A stretch of 64,000 nt of DNA from Paramacrobiotus metropolitanus (lineage: Eukaryota > Tardigrada > Eutardigrada > Parachela > Macrobiotidae), in NCBI RefSeq assembly GCF_019649055.1, contig NW_026570418.1, forward strand, positions 1 to 64,000, written 5' to 3'. Of the stretch, positions 1-11,463 are shown piece after piece (within the stretch, counting starts at the first letter, position 1; each line of letters opens with the position of its first letter). Made by a program: the position numbers and the translations under genes. A model generated the notes under the pieces. The model was given only the letters and a program-made list of their open reading frames with translations. It was not told the DNA's origin and made no database searches.

Positions 1-3000
1 TGCGTAATTCAGACAACCTCTGTCTGGCTCGTGCGCTTGTTATAGCTAAGGCCCTCGCAGATGATAATATACCGCTGTACAGATGCTTGTATCGCCACCA
101 AAGGACTCTGTACGGCTTCCGACAGAACGCTGCAGACAAAATGGCAAACGAACTCATTGCTGGCGCAGGACTAGAACTTCGACAATATACTTTGGAAGAC
201 GTTCAACAGTTTCAAATGGCCTTACCGGACTACCAAATCCTGATAACGAGCGTCGACCTCAATACGATTGTCTATGCCGGCGAATATGCGAAAAAGATTC
301 GTCTGCTATCATAACTAATATTTTGATGTCTTGAAAGCCTGCCGGCCGGTTCAAACATCATACTGGTGCGACCGTTGCAGTCGCGGATACGATCATAAAA
401 TCGCCATCGATGCCAATACCGTTGCAAACAATGCCTGCGATTCAGATGTAATCCTGGAGAAGATAAGAATATACTGTTCGGACTGCTGCCGAACATTTAA
501 CGGTGAAGAGTGTTTCAATCATCACACGCGCTGCTGGCTCGGGAGAAAACAAGATTACGGTATGTCAAACGCTATTTGTCTGTTCATCTTGCCAATCATT
601 TGTCTCCAGAGCTTTTCGTACCACGGACCACGTGTGCGGTGAGATTTTTGGTGTGCTGAGCACGTAACAAATGACGTTTGCTACATTGTGCCCGAGATCC
701 TGACGGACCAGGATCTCGAAAAGCACGAACAGGCCCAGTTTCTCTATTTCGATTTTGAGACTTACCCGTGTCCGGAAACGGGCAATTTTATTCGAACCTG
801 GCCGTTATCCAAAACGACAACGGCCAGGAATGGATTTTCCTGCCGACTCGTCCGATATCGGCCGGGATATAACAACAGAATTTTGCGAGTTTTGTTTTCC
901 GGATCATTTAAAAACTTTTATGTCTTGGCCCTTCGGGCGTTCGACGGTTTTGTTCTGAAATGGTTATTAAAAAATGGACAGTTCCAAAGCTCATAATGAA
1001 CGGCTCAAAAATTATGCAACTGGATGTACCTGAATTTGGCATAAAATTTCGTGATACTAAATACAATCCCCAATCGCTCGACGCTTGGGCTCAAGCGTTG
1101 GAGCGACAGAGCAAAAGGGTAAATTCCTCATCCGGTCAATCGCCCAGAAAATTTTGGCAAAATTATTCCCTATCCTAAAAGGGAGGATTTCAACTATAGC
1201 TTGATGAATAACAAAGAAAGAAAAGACTTTATCAAAGGATTTTATCGAAAAGATCGGAGAAAAGAAAGGGAAGTACAGCATGTGTCAACGAGGCTCGTCA
1301 AATACTGCAAACAGGATGTTAACACTCTACGTCTGCTCTCAAGAATTCGAAGTTGTTCATGGGTATTTCAGGCGGGCTTTGCCCATTTACTTCCGCTAAC
1401 AATTGCGGGTATATGCCATTTTTCTGGCGCGCACGATATTGGAAAAAACCTTATTGCTATTGTAAAACCCTAGTCAGCGCATGCAATCAGTCAAATGTGG
1501 TAAATGGTTGTGCTACATTGAAATGACGGAAGGCAAAAGCACTTGCAAGGAAAAGAAGATTGGAAAATTTTACGTGGACGGCTATGACGAAGAAGCGGAA
1601 ATTATTTACGAATTCTATGGCGACTTCTGGCACGGCAATCCCGCAACCACGAAACGCACATTTGTAAATCATCTCAAACAAACGATGGAGGATTTGCATG
1701 CGGCAACCGTCCAACGGAAATTGCCCTTGAGCAAATGGGATACTCTGTTAAAATTTGGGAAAGCGAGTACGATCAGAAATTGGTAGACGATGAGGATTTT
1801 CGTGAAACAATAAAAGATATTCATGTTCACGCACCTCTTCAACCCCGCGATGCTCTATATGGCGGTCGGACCAACGGGACACGGTTGCGTATAAATGCGA
1901 GCCCGGAGAACAAATACGGTACAACTAGTTAAGTAAAGATTATAATTTCAATTTTAATGAGAAGTGTTTTTTTAGGTTTGCCGATGTCATTTCGGAATAT
2001 CCTTTGTGAATTCGCGGAAAAGATATCCAGTTGGCCCACACGTGCGAATTACTGCGGACTTTGATCCAAACTTGGAAAATTATTTTGGACTATTTTACCT
2101 GACCATTCTACCGCCCAAAAGTCTATGGTTACCTGTTCTACCTTACCGTACCGAAAAATTAACTTTTCGCTATGCCGGCTATGTGCTGAAACGCAGCAAA
2201 ATTCTAGCTGTCAGCACACAGACGCCGAAAGATCACTTACGGGCGTCTGGTGCTCTGTGGAAATCATTAAGGCACTATCCTTGGGATATACGGTGGTAAA
2301 GTCTACGAAATTTGGCATTTTCGAGTTCTCGCGAAGGTTTATTTAAAGAGTACATCCAGCATTTCTTGAAATTAAAAACGGAAGCCAGCGGTTGGCCCTC
2401 TAATGTTAAAACAGAAGAAGAGAAAAGCAGTATATGGAAGAATTTTTTACTTCGAGAAGGTGCATCTATTGACGCCGAGAAAGTGGAAAAAACCTGGGGC
2501 TTCGCGCCCTTGCAAAGTTATTTTTAAAGCAAGTATGTCTTCTGTTTCATTAGGTATACATTAGCTGAAATTGCTTAACGTTTCTATTCTCTTTGTAGTT
2601 TTTGGGGCCGACTCGGTATGCGCGAGGATAGATTGTCTACACAGTTCATTTCCGAGCCCAAAGATTTTTTACGAACTTTTATTAAATGATGCGTTGAAAT
2701 TCACAATATCGAATTCTTCAGTGACACCGTTATTCAAGTTGCGTACAAGTCCAAGGAAGACTTTATTCCAGTTAACCCAAAGACTAATGTTATCCTTGCG
2801 GCGTAAGTGTAAATTAAATATAATAAATATGTTCTTTTAAAAATATTTATTGGTTGGATGATTTAGGTTCACGACGGCCCATGCCCGCCTTCACTTATAC
2901 AATTATATGTCTCAAGTTGGACGTAACCTGATATACGGATACTGATTCCTTAATGTGGATTCATCGGCAAGGAGATCCTGAAGTTCCATTGGGAAACTAC

Positions 3001-3369
3001 ATGGGGACTTGACAAACAGAATTAAATGATGGTGAATTCATCACAGAGGTCACCGTCTACGCTCCTAAATCTTATGCTTATGTGACGAACAAAGGAAAGC
3101 ATGTCTGCAAAGTTAAAGGTTTTACACTCAATCGAACTATCAAGAAAACACTTAATTTAAATACTTTCACTTCACTCTGGACGACCCCTGGACCTCAAGT
3201 GTACCCCTTACGGTATTCTTCCGTGATACGGCGTAATAAACGGACCCTTGAAATTGATGCTGTGGACCAGGTAAAGCGCTTTAAGCTTACCTATGATAAA
3301 CGAAGGATACTGCCGGACTTGACGACGCTCCCGTTCGGGTACGTCGCCGAAAATAACGTTCCTGTTTGA
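1..3369 (+). pseudogene. Polinton/Maverick-type protein-primed DNA polymerase B, decayed, 5' end outside the window
   Basis: This region encodes the replicative B-family DNA polymerase of a Polinton (Maverick) self-synthesising transposon, split over all three plus frames. In order one sees the N-terminal NLCLARAL block (from about 15), a cysteine-rich patch with TFNGEECF (around 490-520), the 3'-5' exonuclease motif FDFET (about 748-762), the block KLIMNGSKIMQLDVPEF (about 985-1035), a YEFYGDFWHG block (1600-1640), RDALYGGRTN (about 1845-1875), an FDPNLENYFG block (about 2060-2090), a palm-domain block with GRLGMRED (about 2600-2630), the catalytic DTDS motif (2938-2949) and the family's usual C-terminus around YDKRR and TLPFGY (3289-3369). 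Frameshifts are visible near 2006, just before DTDS (about 2936) and near 3006, so the copy is inactive. At least one gap (2803-2866) is an intron with GT..AG ends that keeps the frame. Integrase, protease and capsid genes of the element are not in the window. Confidence 0.9.
2803..2866 (+). other. Spliceosomal-type intron inside the Polinton polymerase
   Basis: The 64-nt AT-rich segment starts GTAAGT and ends TTTAG. Removing it joins the codon halves GC and G and continues the polymerase reading frame from NVILAA into FTTAHARLHLY, the order expected in Polinton polymerases. Two further interruptions, about 1933-1975 (GTAAAG..TTTTAG) and about 2534-2598 (GTATGT..TTTGTAG), look like introns as well, but the flanking frames are damaged so their exact ends are less sure. 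Confidence 0.7.
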
Positions 3370-3766
3370 TTTTTATCAAGCTCTTGCTGCTGCTGCTGTT
3401 GTTGTTGCTGTATTGTCGCTATTGCGATAGGCAGAATAATATCGCTTACTAGAATTATTATCACCAGGATAATTATACAAGCCGCAGCAAGCGCTGTGAG
3501 AGCTGGCTTGTGTTTTCTTTCCTGCTCCATTTTTGCAAATAACTCTGGCACGACATCACTGGCGGTTCTGCTGACTGATGACTTAAATAGTATCGATGTC
3601 TTTGAACTATTGAATAATTTTGATTTTACTGTATTTTTATTTTGCTTACACTTAAAAATAAAATAAAGATAAACAGATGCAAGACTTGGTTGATTTGGTT
3701 GTACAGCAGATTGAATATTATTCAGTAGCAGTATATACGTGATAAATTTTGAAACCGAAATTGATT
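3291..3766 (-). CDS. Possible antisense open frame with one membrane segment and a glutamine run
   Basis: On the minus strand a frame stays open from about 3766 down to 3291, overlapping the last 79 bases of the polymerase remnant in a convergent arrangement. The first Met in its well-composed part gives MEQERKHKPALTAL, followed by a strongly hydrophobic stretch rich in Ile, Val and Leu (one likely transmembrane helix, coded near 3430-3500) and then nine glutamines from CAA/CAG-type codons (3384-3413). I do not recognise the protein. It could be an exon of a host gene, a small membrane-protein gene of the mobile element, or an accidental frame created by a short triplet repeat. Confidence 0.25.
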
Positions 3767-3769
3767 ATC

Positions 3770-4925
3770 ATGAAAAGTAAAAATTATGCTATAGAAAAAT
3801 GTTTTGCTTCACTGAATATTTTTACGAAATCAGCTTACTCTGTTGGTCCCATTTTCCGCTTTGACCTTTGCTCCTGCTCAGCCATATAGACTTGCGTTGT
3901 GATGCTAGCACAGTCGTAATGTCAGCCTGCAAATGGTTACACTGATATTTACAGCAGATATAACTGATCAATTGCTATAATACATTAAAATTATAATAAA
4001 TTATTCAAATAGTTGACAAACGATTATTTAAGGTGAATTTTACTTTGGCGCTTGATATAGCCGCAGTCCGTTGTAATTGTGGTAAATTATCTGCAATTAA
4101 GACAGTTTAATGATACTAAAAATAAAATGCGGTAAACTAAAGGTATAGCATTAATTCGGATGTAACAATATTAATATTATGCTAGGAACACAGAATAATT
4201 TGGTTCCGAATATTAAATTGTACCGTCGTAGACGTTCACGCAATGCTGTGTGTGTGGTCAGATGGTGTTCCTAATAGTATCGCTATCCCGCATGTAATAA
4301 CCTGTAAATAATTAATTTCAGTCATTAATTGCATTCGGACTCATAAAGTACCTATAATATAATGTTCAATAATAATTAACAAGTCTTATAGTATGAAACA
4401 GAGAGCAAAAAAGATTAAAAGTTGATTTTTAGGCAGAAAGAAAAATTTCGTCTAGATCAGTGTTGAAAATTTTCCGATAGAGCCAGGGCAAACTTTACAA
4501 GTCCCGAAACTGTTTACTGGATTACAAAATCCTAATTCTGCACAAGTACAACAAAACAGAAAGTATTTAGTGTAAGCCTTCGGAGTATTAGGTAAAAAAA
4601 GTTAATTAGTACATAGCAATTAGACAAGGAACTTACGGTGGAGTTCGTGCGGAAAAAATGTGCGTAGTGCCACCAGGAACTTTTTCTGGCCACAGACGTA
4701 CACGCACACACGCTAAACAGACGCCTAAAAGGAAGAAACGATATCACAATGGAACGGCCAGCTAGATCACAAACATCACCATTATACTTCATTCACAAGC
4801 ATATACAACTCATATTTGTACGTACCTGTTAAATTTTCTAACGTTTAAGCGTAAAATTATAGATATTGTATTTTAAGGAGAATTGCAATCGAAAACGTAT
4901 GCATTCCAATGCGATTGTTCAATAG
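3770..4925. other. AT-rich stretch without a recognisable gene
   Basis: Both strands are broken up by stops in all frames. A minus-strand frame at 4532-4792 is low in sequence complexity and resembles no family I know. No repeat shared with the rest of the window was seen here. Confidence 0.6.
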
Positions 4926-4930
4926 AAAGT

Positions 4931-4951
4931 GATGGAACATCACGTTCCATC
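4931..4951. promoter_or_regulatory. Perfect inverted repeat upstream of the 82-codon gene
   Basis: GATGGAAC and GTTCCATC are separated by five bases. The site lies about 100 bp upstream of the start codon at 5052 and about 60 bp before the initiator-like TCAGTCAGTC (about 5009-5018), which is where a dimeric transcription factor could bind. The regulatory role is inferred from symmetry and position only. Confidence 0.3.
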
Positions 4952-5051
4952 GTGTTGACAGTTAAGGATCTTTCTAACCTCATAAGTCTGTGCTAGTGAG
5001 AATGAATTCAGTCAGTCATCTCCAGTCTACAATTTCAAGATTTCCAACAAC

Positions 5052-5354
5052 ATGGCCAGCCAGCAAAGCAACGAGATTTCATCCACCATTCCGGAGGACA
5101 GCGATCTTCCAGAAGAAATCCGCAGATTGAATCTGGATGCGGACACCATCGCGTTTTTGCGTCGTAGCGCTCAGCAGGCAAATTGTAAGTCGTGTTTATA
5201 AATTTTCTTAGCTTTTAGGTAATTTAATTATTTTTTAGTGCCTTTGGCATTTTTTGCCTCTAAAATTACGCCCCAGATGCATGAAGAAATGAAACAGGCG
5301 GCCAAATGGAAGGCCGACTTGGACGACGATCTTTACCATAAAAAGCAGTTTTGA
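5052..5354 (+). CDS. Two-exon gene for an 82-residue acidic protein of unknown function
   Basis: Exon 1 runs from the ATG at 5052 to 5184 and exon 2 from 5239 to the TGA at 5352-5354; the 54-bp intron (5185-5238) begins GTAAGT and ends TTTTTTAG, and splicing gives 249 bases, exactly 82 codons plus stop. The product starts MASQQSNEISS and ends DDDLYHKKQF; it is highly charged, has no membrane segment or signal peptide, and its second half (ITPQMHEEMKQAAKWKADL) should be helical. An arthropod-style initiator (TCAGTC) lies about 35-45 bases upstream and a polyadenylation signal AATAAA at 5497-5502, so promoter, splice sites, frame and 3' end all fit a live small gene. I do not recognise the family. 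It lies 1.7 kb after the Polinton remnant, so element cargo is possible, but a host gene is at least as likely. Confidence 0.6.
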
Positions 5355-5496
5355 CAATATCCAGTGTTTTTGGCCTAGCCAAATTAAACTAGATATATGA
5401 AATAGGATGGCGAAGTAATTTTTAGTAATTTGTTACTTGTAAACTGTATACTTGGTGATTCTGTGGCAATTCTTTTAATACGAAGGTAACTAACTA

Positions 5497-5502
5497 AATA
5501 AA
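5497..5502 (+). terminator. Polyadenylation signal AATAAA for the 82-codon gene
   Basis: The canonical hexamer lies 143 bases after the stop codon at 5352-5354, in an AT-rich 3' UTR-like stretch. Confidence 0.5.
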
Positions 5503-5662
5503 ATTCTCAGACGATAATCGTGCGCAGTGTGGCTTTGTAAGGCATAAAGGTAACGGTACAAACAGGGGCGTTATAGGTAACAGTACAACCAAGGGCAGCG
5601 CAGCGAGGGGGGGGTGAGGGGGGTGGCGAGACCGAGGGAATAGCAAAAAGCTGGGCTGCGGA

Positions 5663-5746
5663 GGGCGCGGGGTTGTGAGGGACGCAGAGCTGTAGCGGAC
5701 GCGGGGCTGTGACAGATGCGGGGCTGTAATGGACGCGGGGCTGAGA
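5663..5746 (+). repeat. G-rich 17-bp minisatellite
   Basis: About five diverged copies of a unit like GGACGCGGGGCTGTRAY follow each other, preceded by a run of eight Gs at about 5607. The array lies directly upstream of the start codon of the ERI1-like gene (5772). The repeated GGGG blocks could fold as a G-quadruplex and may mark the promoter or 5' UTR. Long Pro/Ser/Arg-rich minus-strand frames here are by-products of the repeat. Confidence 0.6.
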
Positions 5747-5771
5747 AATTCCAGGCCCACAACAGCAGACG

Positions 5772-6900
5772 ATGGGGAATAACGACAAAAGCAGAGACGA
5801 CGGAGAACCCGAGGACGATTTTGGGACAGACAACGCTGAAAGCGACGGTAAACGGGACGAAAGACGGGAGACGTTGGACTGGCGGACTCGCAGGTAAGCT
5901 TCAGTGCAGACTGGCAGATGATTTTGCTTAATTAAGCTGTTTTCTCCGTATTTTTATTTGGTTTTTTATTCTGACGGCAGTCTGGGTTTCTTTCTGATAA
6001 TAATTTGTATTTTTTATTCTGATGGCAATTTATATGCTACGTAGAATTGCACAGAATGCTGTTGAATTTTCTCGGTTTAATTTTCATTTTATTTTCATTT
6101 GATTTCTTCCTATATTCTGTACTGTCGCTCTTTATTTATTTACTAATATCTGAGTTGCATCCTCTTTTTCATGAAATTTTCGTAAATTTAATAGGCATGG
6201 TGCAGTTAAGCCAGCTGAGTGTGTGCCTTTGCCTGTGGGAATGCACAGATCGATATTTTAGTAATGATTTTAATAATTTTATTGCAGATTCATTGATGGC
6301 ATCCGAGATTACGTTAGTCGTTTCTTGAAATCCGATGGTAAACAACTTATGGTAAGACACACTTTAATCGTCAAAATAAATTACGTAAATACCCGTCAGA
6401 TTCCGTTATTTTTTTAAACAGCACAAAGATAATGCACATATTTAAAAATGAATTAGAATAACATAAAGAAAACAAAATTACTTTATTTATGTAATAAGAA
6501 TTAAAAAGTGAATTATGAATTAATACGGGATGAAAACTGATGGGACTGTTTCTTATAGCGGAGCTGGTAGTTCTGTTCGACAAATGTCAGCCGGAAATAA
6601 GCCTGAATATGCACTGGTTTACCTGATTGTGATTGATTTCGAAGCCACGTGCTATGAGAACAAACAGGCTGGTACATCTGAGCAAGAAATTATAGAATTC
6701 TCAGTATCATCGTTGTATATGCAATCGGTGTGTTGTAAGTATTTTCTATTCGGCGTGTTGTAAGACACCCAAAAGAAAAGTTTTTAATTTATTTATTTTT
6801 GTTCTTTATTCAGGTGGATTTGTTTGTTATTACCGACCCGTGAAGCACCGAATTCTATCAGGCTTTTGTAAGACGCTACGGAAATTCACAATACAATCTT
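5772..6900 (+). CDS. ERI1/3'hExo-like DEDDh 3'-5' exoribonuclease, N-terminal exons; 3' part unclear
   Basis: Exon 1 (5772-5893) starts MGNNDKSRDDGEPEDD and ends at CAG/GTAAGC. Exon 2 starts after TTGCAG at 6288 and ends at GTAAAC (6338) or GTAAGA (6352). The next exon, about 6553-6734, carries the catalytic exonuclease I block VIDFEATCYEN followed by EQEIIEFSV, as in ERI1, the histone-mRNA and siRNA 3'-5' exonuclease. A 79-bp intron (6735-6813, GTAAGT..TTCAG) leads in frame to the exon reading YYRPVKHRILSGFCKTL, the family's usual 'RP..LS.FC..LTGI' block. After about 6868 the frame degrades or a donor (GTAAGA) is used, and I could not find the second Asp and His-Asp exonuclease motifs. SAP-domain sequence is also not visible. 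The gene is therefore either truncated, decayed or carries further exons I failed to place. Confidence 0.6.
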
Positions 6901-9650
6901 GGTGTTAATATATGTTAGGATCATTAGTTAGTAATATCTTTTTTGCTAATATTGTGTTCACCGCAGATTTTGTGTTTCTTCGATTTTCTGCACCCGAATG
7001 ATCACGTTTGCATTGAGCAAGCACTTCCGTTCCTTTCATGCGAGATATTTTCACGTTTTCACACGCACTTCGCTCCCACCAAACGGAAAACTGATTGAAA
7101 TACGATGCGCTGCCAAGTGTTTTCGAAGTCATTACGGATTCCGCTTGCTCACAAACAAATGCGGTACTTCACGCAGACAGCCCCGAAATTATACTGTCAA
7201 GTGTGAGTACATGTTTCGTTAAATTATTTTGTTGATGTGTAGATAAACAAATCGTTGAAATTACGTGCCAGATTACGAGGCTCAATCATCAACGAGATCA
7301 CGTTCTTTAAGTTTTTTTTATTTAAGAAAAAATTTGTTTGACCAAAATGCAGTGTGATCTCATTAATCACCGCCTTTAAAATCTGTCACGTAATTTCATG
7401 CGTTTCTCTCTCCATAACGCTACACTATGCTGCGCTATTGCAGTCTGAAACGAGACCTTCTTGTCCGCTGTGGCGTTGCGGCGGAGCAGCCGGGATCTGC
7501 TTGCACTTCTACGACAGCGCCCTTTATGGACGCTACGGCACGATGATCTGCATGTGCCGAGCGGCAGTCGTGAATTTAATTATCCATAGATTTTTCCCGC
7601 AGCCGCTCCGGAAGGCCTGTTAGAATGCAATATTTCCTGATTTTTTCACTGTTTATGATGAGAAGCCGCTGTTGTGCCTTTGCATTTATTTATCCTGTGT
7701 GGTGATCTTCCTTTGACACCCCTGTATTGACGCTGTAGAGTTTTTACTTTCAGCGGTTTTATGGACGTCCGCTTTTTTGAGATCAGATCTGGTGATTTCA
7801 GCTATGGTGAATACAAACGGCTGATTGATCCCTTCTGCTTTGGTGGTTGTGTTAAATCCTTAGCTGCTTTTGCGTGGATTCCTGAGATTACATTACAAAT
7901 TGGCCAATTTAATTTAATCCGCCTTGGTGAGTTTAATTAGTAAATAAATATAATTTTCTAAATTTATTTTTTAATTTTTCTTTGAATTTTTTTTGTTTTA
8001 ATAATATGACGTCAGAAACTGTAGTCCGGATGTCCAGTGGGGAAGTAGAGACCAAAATCGCCTTGCGGGACGCCCTTTACTACTTGTATCGTCTGAGCCG
8101 CGAGCATACTAATTACAAAACTTTCGAGTTTTGTTTTTTTATTAAGTTGTTTTCTCGTAATTTTTGTATGCCTTAAAGGGTTTCCATGCGAGCCGCGAGC
8201 ATACCGTTCTCGTGGCCACCTAGCAACAACTGCCGACCCGTTTCCATGGATTTAAAGGTTGATATAAAAAAACAAGTAAACGTATTGTAAAATTGTATAC
8301 ACGTATTGTAAAATTGAGTTGATCTCCCAAAAAAGTTTTTTACTTCTCATGGCATACAGCTCGTTCAAAGGGGAAATCCGTAATTTTGTTTTTCAAAATA
8401 ATTATGACTTATGTATCATAATTTTGCTCGCAAGCTGTTATTTTAAAATAACAATAAAATTTCAGCACCGTTAGTCGTATACTAATCATACTAGTTTTTA
8501 TGAGAATAGTTTCTGCGTATACTGAGAAAATTGTTTTAGTTTCACATTCCGCAGCAGTGCTTTGAAATCGAGTCAGTCGACATACGCGTAAAACAGCTAA
8601 TGATTGCCATCAGATGCAAATACACAGGAAATGCATGAGCATCGTAGTGTGTGGGCTTGTTAAAGAGTGGGTTTTGTGCGTCTAGCCCGTTAAGATACCG
8701 GCACGTTTTATTCGTACAGATGAAATTACAGCTGACCATCGCATAACCTAAATATTTCTGAATTTTCAAAGAAAAACTTGCGAATATTTTTTAACATTAA
8801 TTTTAAAACACGTTCCTGCTCCTCGTTTTGATGCGATGATTGTTTTTTTTTTAAATTCGAATTAGTTTTGGCCATTGCGAATGCACTGAATGAGGCCACC
8901 GGTCCAAGGGTTAAACATCAGTGAAATACGCCTCCACTGTGGTAATTGCAATACAACTGCTCTGCTTTTCTTTTGAGGAAACGGTCAGCAGCACCCTGCA
9001 GATGGCCACACCCATTGTGCCGTGGAACTGCTCGGTGCCGCCCACCAGGTATTCCATCGAGGGAGGCACGCTGGATCGAGAGCACTGCCTGGCGCTCGGA
9101 AGCCTGCATGGCTGCAGATAGAATTGGGAGGCAGATAAACTCTAAACACTTTTCAAATAAACAGGGTACATGATATACGACAACTGTAAGCAAGTATCTG
9201 TTCTGGTGCCGGCGGCGCGGCTCAAGTTGGGATACCCATCAGCGCAACTTCAGCGACACTTCTTCGTTATTATACCTAAACCTTGATTGTACAATGCCGT
9301 TGTATTTTCCCACCCGTTCGAGAGCCCATGCTGCAACACAAAGAAGCCAAAATTCTCTTAACATCACGTTACTCTGTAAATAGTCGGAGTAATGACAGAT
9401 TTGCACAATAAGTCTCCGAGAATGTAAAATTTAATTATAGGCACCTCATTTTTCCGGAAAGAAGGCAATGAAGGTAATATATCTCAATCTAGAAGATCGA
9501 GTTGGACAATAACTTATCTGTACGGATTCATAGTGCCAAGGCTCGTAAGCCTCCAAAAACGGGATCTGTGGAAGTTCACCTCCCGAAAATTATCAAACAT
9601 CACCAGCGTATTTAATATTTCATAATCCGAGTTTTTTTCAAACCGGTATT
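6901..9650. other. Possible further exons, otherwise no recognisable gene
   Basis: Short open blocks bounded by plausible splice sites occur at 6967-7203 (after ACCGCAG, before GTGAGTAC) and 7756-7924 (after TTTCAG, before GTGAGT; frame contains YGEYKRLIDPFCFGG), and another open block ends with the ORF around 8008-8100 (METKIALRDALYYLYRL-like). They could be distal exons of the ERI1-like gene, but I see no family motif in them. A 250-bp open block at 8921-9170 is open on both strands and is unassigned. The rest is AT-rich and empty. Confidence 0.35.
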
Positions 9651-11429
9651 TTTAACGACTAGACCCAAAATTACACAAGCACAAGATGCCCGGCGTGACC
9701 TTATTACCGGAGCAGCGTCGAGTCTGCGAACGTCCTGCTGGCCGTTCATCGCAATCCTGTCCAGTAGCTGCGAGAGGACAACAACAACACGTATTCATGA
9801 TTGAAAGCCATCCTTCTATCGGGAGCAGCATAACAAGTTTATCCGTCCCTCTCAAGATAACAGAAACATCACCAAAATCGAAAACAAACATCAAGAAGAG
9901 CGAAAACGATCTCCGAGATTTACAACTTTTGTCAAATAAGACTACGGGTTTTTCACAGAAATTAAATACGCTTAGCAAACCGTTGGCGTCGAGTCAGAGC
10001 ATGTAAAAGCACCGTAAAAAGTTTGTTTAAGAAACTGTAATACTAAAATTTGTACTAAAACATTTCTACAAAGAAACAGAGCTCCTTGGCTTTCGCCGTT
10101 GCTTTGCATAACTGGTGTTGTTGTACAAGTACTGAGTGTACGCCCGTTCAACGTCACGCTTTTTGCAGGATGCGGCATACACAGCGATATTCGTACGAAA
10201 TTCCAAAATTAATGACCATGGATGCAGTGGAATAGCAGTATTTACTAATGCGCAGCACGATAAGTATTTGGCCGCACAGAAATGGAATTTATTGGAGCCA
10301 GGTCAGCTGCTAATTGCTTTTACATGCTCAACGATTTGTGGTGTCCAATCGGTTGACAACCTCTCGCATTACTCGGCGCACTACATTCTGGCAGTATCTT
10401 TCATTTGGTCACAACCGTTTCGGCGCGATCTTTTACATGGTATGCTACTCTAATGGGCCAGCACAAACCGGATCGGTTTCTGGACGTTCTCTGTAACGAG
10501 TATCTTCAAAGCAGTGCAATCGGGCGAGCAGTGGTTGCTATTTTCTTAGTTATGCGCATGGGGAGGTTGTGTTTTCACCGACAAATTTGCCACATTGGAA
10601 GCTCAAAATGAGCACTTCACGACTCTACTGGGTGCGGTGGGGTGTACACCTATTTATTTGTTTGGTATTAATTATTCTTGTGCATTCAAGAAACAACTGC
10701 CGTGTTGCTGCTTGATAGTGTTCGTTTGTAGTATATTACGGTTGTATCAAATTTCCTTCAACCTGCAAAACGCGATTTCTCCAGATTATCGTTTAGCCAT
10801 GACCTCGAGATGGACACGGGAGTCCATTCTATCTGTAAGCCCGCAAGGTAACGATCGGTGCCTGACGGCCTGTGCAGTCCAGGCAACGCCGACTGCTTGT
10901 TTTGTTCTCCCATTACTTTGACCAAACTTAAATACGTTTTTAATGCGTCGCCAATATTACTGGCAGTGGCGACAGCATTCACAACATGGATGACAGCTGT
11001 CAGCTGTCTATCTTCCATTGTGTAAGGTTTGTTTTCGTACCAGTATAGCGGTCGGTAAAATTATAAAAAATTAGGTTTCGCATCTTCTTTAACACAGTAT
11101 CCCAAAAAACAGTAAAGAAATTGCGCTCTGATAAAACGCACCTGCTTTTCATTGGTACAACCGGTTTTCCACTGCTGCTTTGTTAGCCTCGAACATCCGT
11201 AGTTTGGACATTCTGACTGGGAGTCTGGGACAAAATTATGGCTGAATCTTACGATTACGGTATACTGTTATCAAGTAAAACCGGGACACTTATGCTATGC
11301 AGAGTTTGATCAAGTTGCCAATACGTTTTGAACAATATTTTTATTTTTCCGAGAATGTTTGGTTTGACTGTTGATGTACTACCCATTTTATTACCCAGTT
11401 ACAAATGCTCGGATCACATCTGAAGTCAC
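9651..11429. other. Two unassigned open frames in otherwise non-coding DNA
   Basis: 9686-10006 (+) is 106 codons, begins MPGVTLLPEQRR, and is Ser/Lys/Thr-rich and hydrophilic towards its C-terminus. 10168-10453 (+) follows a good acceptor (TTTTGCAG) and reads DHGCSGIAVFTNAQHDKYL, which faintly recalls the 'DGCAIFY' block of CCR4/Angel-type phosphodiesterases; the similarity is too weak to name it. Neither has supporting context. From 10600 to 11429 nothing was recognised. Confidence 0.25.

Positions 11430-11463
<34 letters not shown>

Noticed and set aside
5494-5833. Minus-strand Pro/Ser/Arg-rich frames of up to 108 codons
   Set aside because: They come from the G-rich minisatellite and adjacent low-complexity DNA; three overlapping minus-strand frames are open at once, a composition effect.
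10168-10453. CCR4/Angel-type phosphodiesterase exon
   Set aside because: Only one short block resembles the family and no catalytic residues could be placed.
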